Origin: Planctomycetaceae bacterium
GTDB lineage: Bacteria; Planctomycetota; Planctomycetia; Planctomycetales; Planctomycetaceae
DNA length: 44,798 nucleotides
Direction of reading: 5' to 3'
NCBI GenBank assembly: GCA_020426325.1
Contig: JAGQQG010000050.1
Coordinates: 1 to 44,798, forward strand
The position numbers were made by a program, and so were the translations under genes. This document shows, one piece after another, positions 44,712-44,798 of this stretch. The stretch's first letter is position 1, and every line of letters begins with the position of its first letter. Under the pieces are notes generated by a model. The model saw only the letters and a program-made list of their open reading frames with translations, did no database searches and was not told the origin of the DNA.

Positions 44712-44798
44712 TCATTTCGTTGTGATGCCCAGTTTGTGGAAGAGGTTGGGGACTTTGAGGGCGTTTTCGCGGAGGGCTGCGGTGATGTTGGGGACTTT
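44712..44798 (-). CDS. C-terminal end of an unidentified reading frame
   Basis: On the minus strand the last 28 codons of an open frame enter from the right edge and stop at 44712. The tail reads KVPNITAALRENAL followed by KVPNLFHKLGITTK, in which KVPN recurs after 14 residues. Too little is visible to name it. Next to the ISAs1 relic it could be part of another mobile element, but that is a guess. Confidence 0.4.
   Translation of the reverse strand, partial: KVPNITAALRENALKVPNLFHKLGITTK

Overview
The window looks like a chromosomal segment of a planctomycete (Planctomycetota, probably the Planctomycetales/Pirellulales side). The best evidence is the pair of a LamG/DUF1549/DUF1553 c-type cytochrome gene and a Tat-exported DUF1501 gene, coupled by an ATGA overlap. 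A divergent PVC-type dehydrogenase gene, a very large Ser/Thr kinase with a beta-helix-like exported half, sparse Shine-Dalgarno sites and several GTG/TTG starts also fit. All calls come from reading the sequence; no database search was possible.

Layout. 1-4.5 kb (minus strand): primase dnaG, hisS and a YkgJ-type cysteine-cluster protein. 4.8-8.1 kb (plus): a membrane-anchored coiled-coil protein, a rhomboid protease and glgC. 8.4-14 kb: a 1277-residue Ser/Thr kinase converging on an FHA-GAF histidine kinase. 14.1-21.3 kb (minus): a CelD-like acyltransferase, a sulfotransferase, a small exported thioredoxin-like protein with a clear intrinsic terminator, ribD, and a SEC-C/TPR protein. 21.6-28 kb (plus): a serine esterase, a large membrane protein with an ABC ATPase but no permease, and a fused methyltransferase/ATP-grasp protein. 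28.5-34 kb (plus): two tandem clpP genes, a lipoprotein, a group-2-like sigma factor, and a pterin cluster (folM-like SDR, folB, folK).

At 33970-34869 lies an IS5-family element. Its transposase is broken by an exact 14-bp tandem duplication. The left flank is the last codons of folK and the right flank is the interior of a dehydrogenase gene whose 3' part is missing, so the element marks a deletion or rearrangement junction. To its right come the DUF1549/DUF1501 operon, a small membrane protein, leuB and another membrane protein. The right edge holds a decayed ISAs1-type transposase fragment and the tail of an unidentified reading frame.

Most of the window is housekeeping or typical planctomycete content. 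The less ordinary items are the methyltransferase/ATP-grasp fusion, the IS junction with its dated-looking inactivation and RBS-hiding hairpin, a palindromic repeat family with compensatory stem changes in two intergenic regions, and the facing kinase/FHA-kinase pair. I found no CRISPR array, tRNA, rRNA or phage module, and nothing I can defend as a wholly new multi-gene system.
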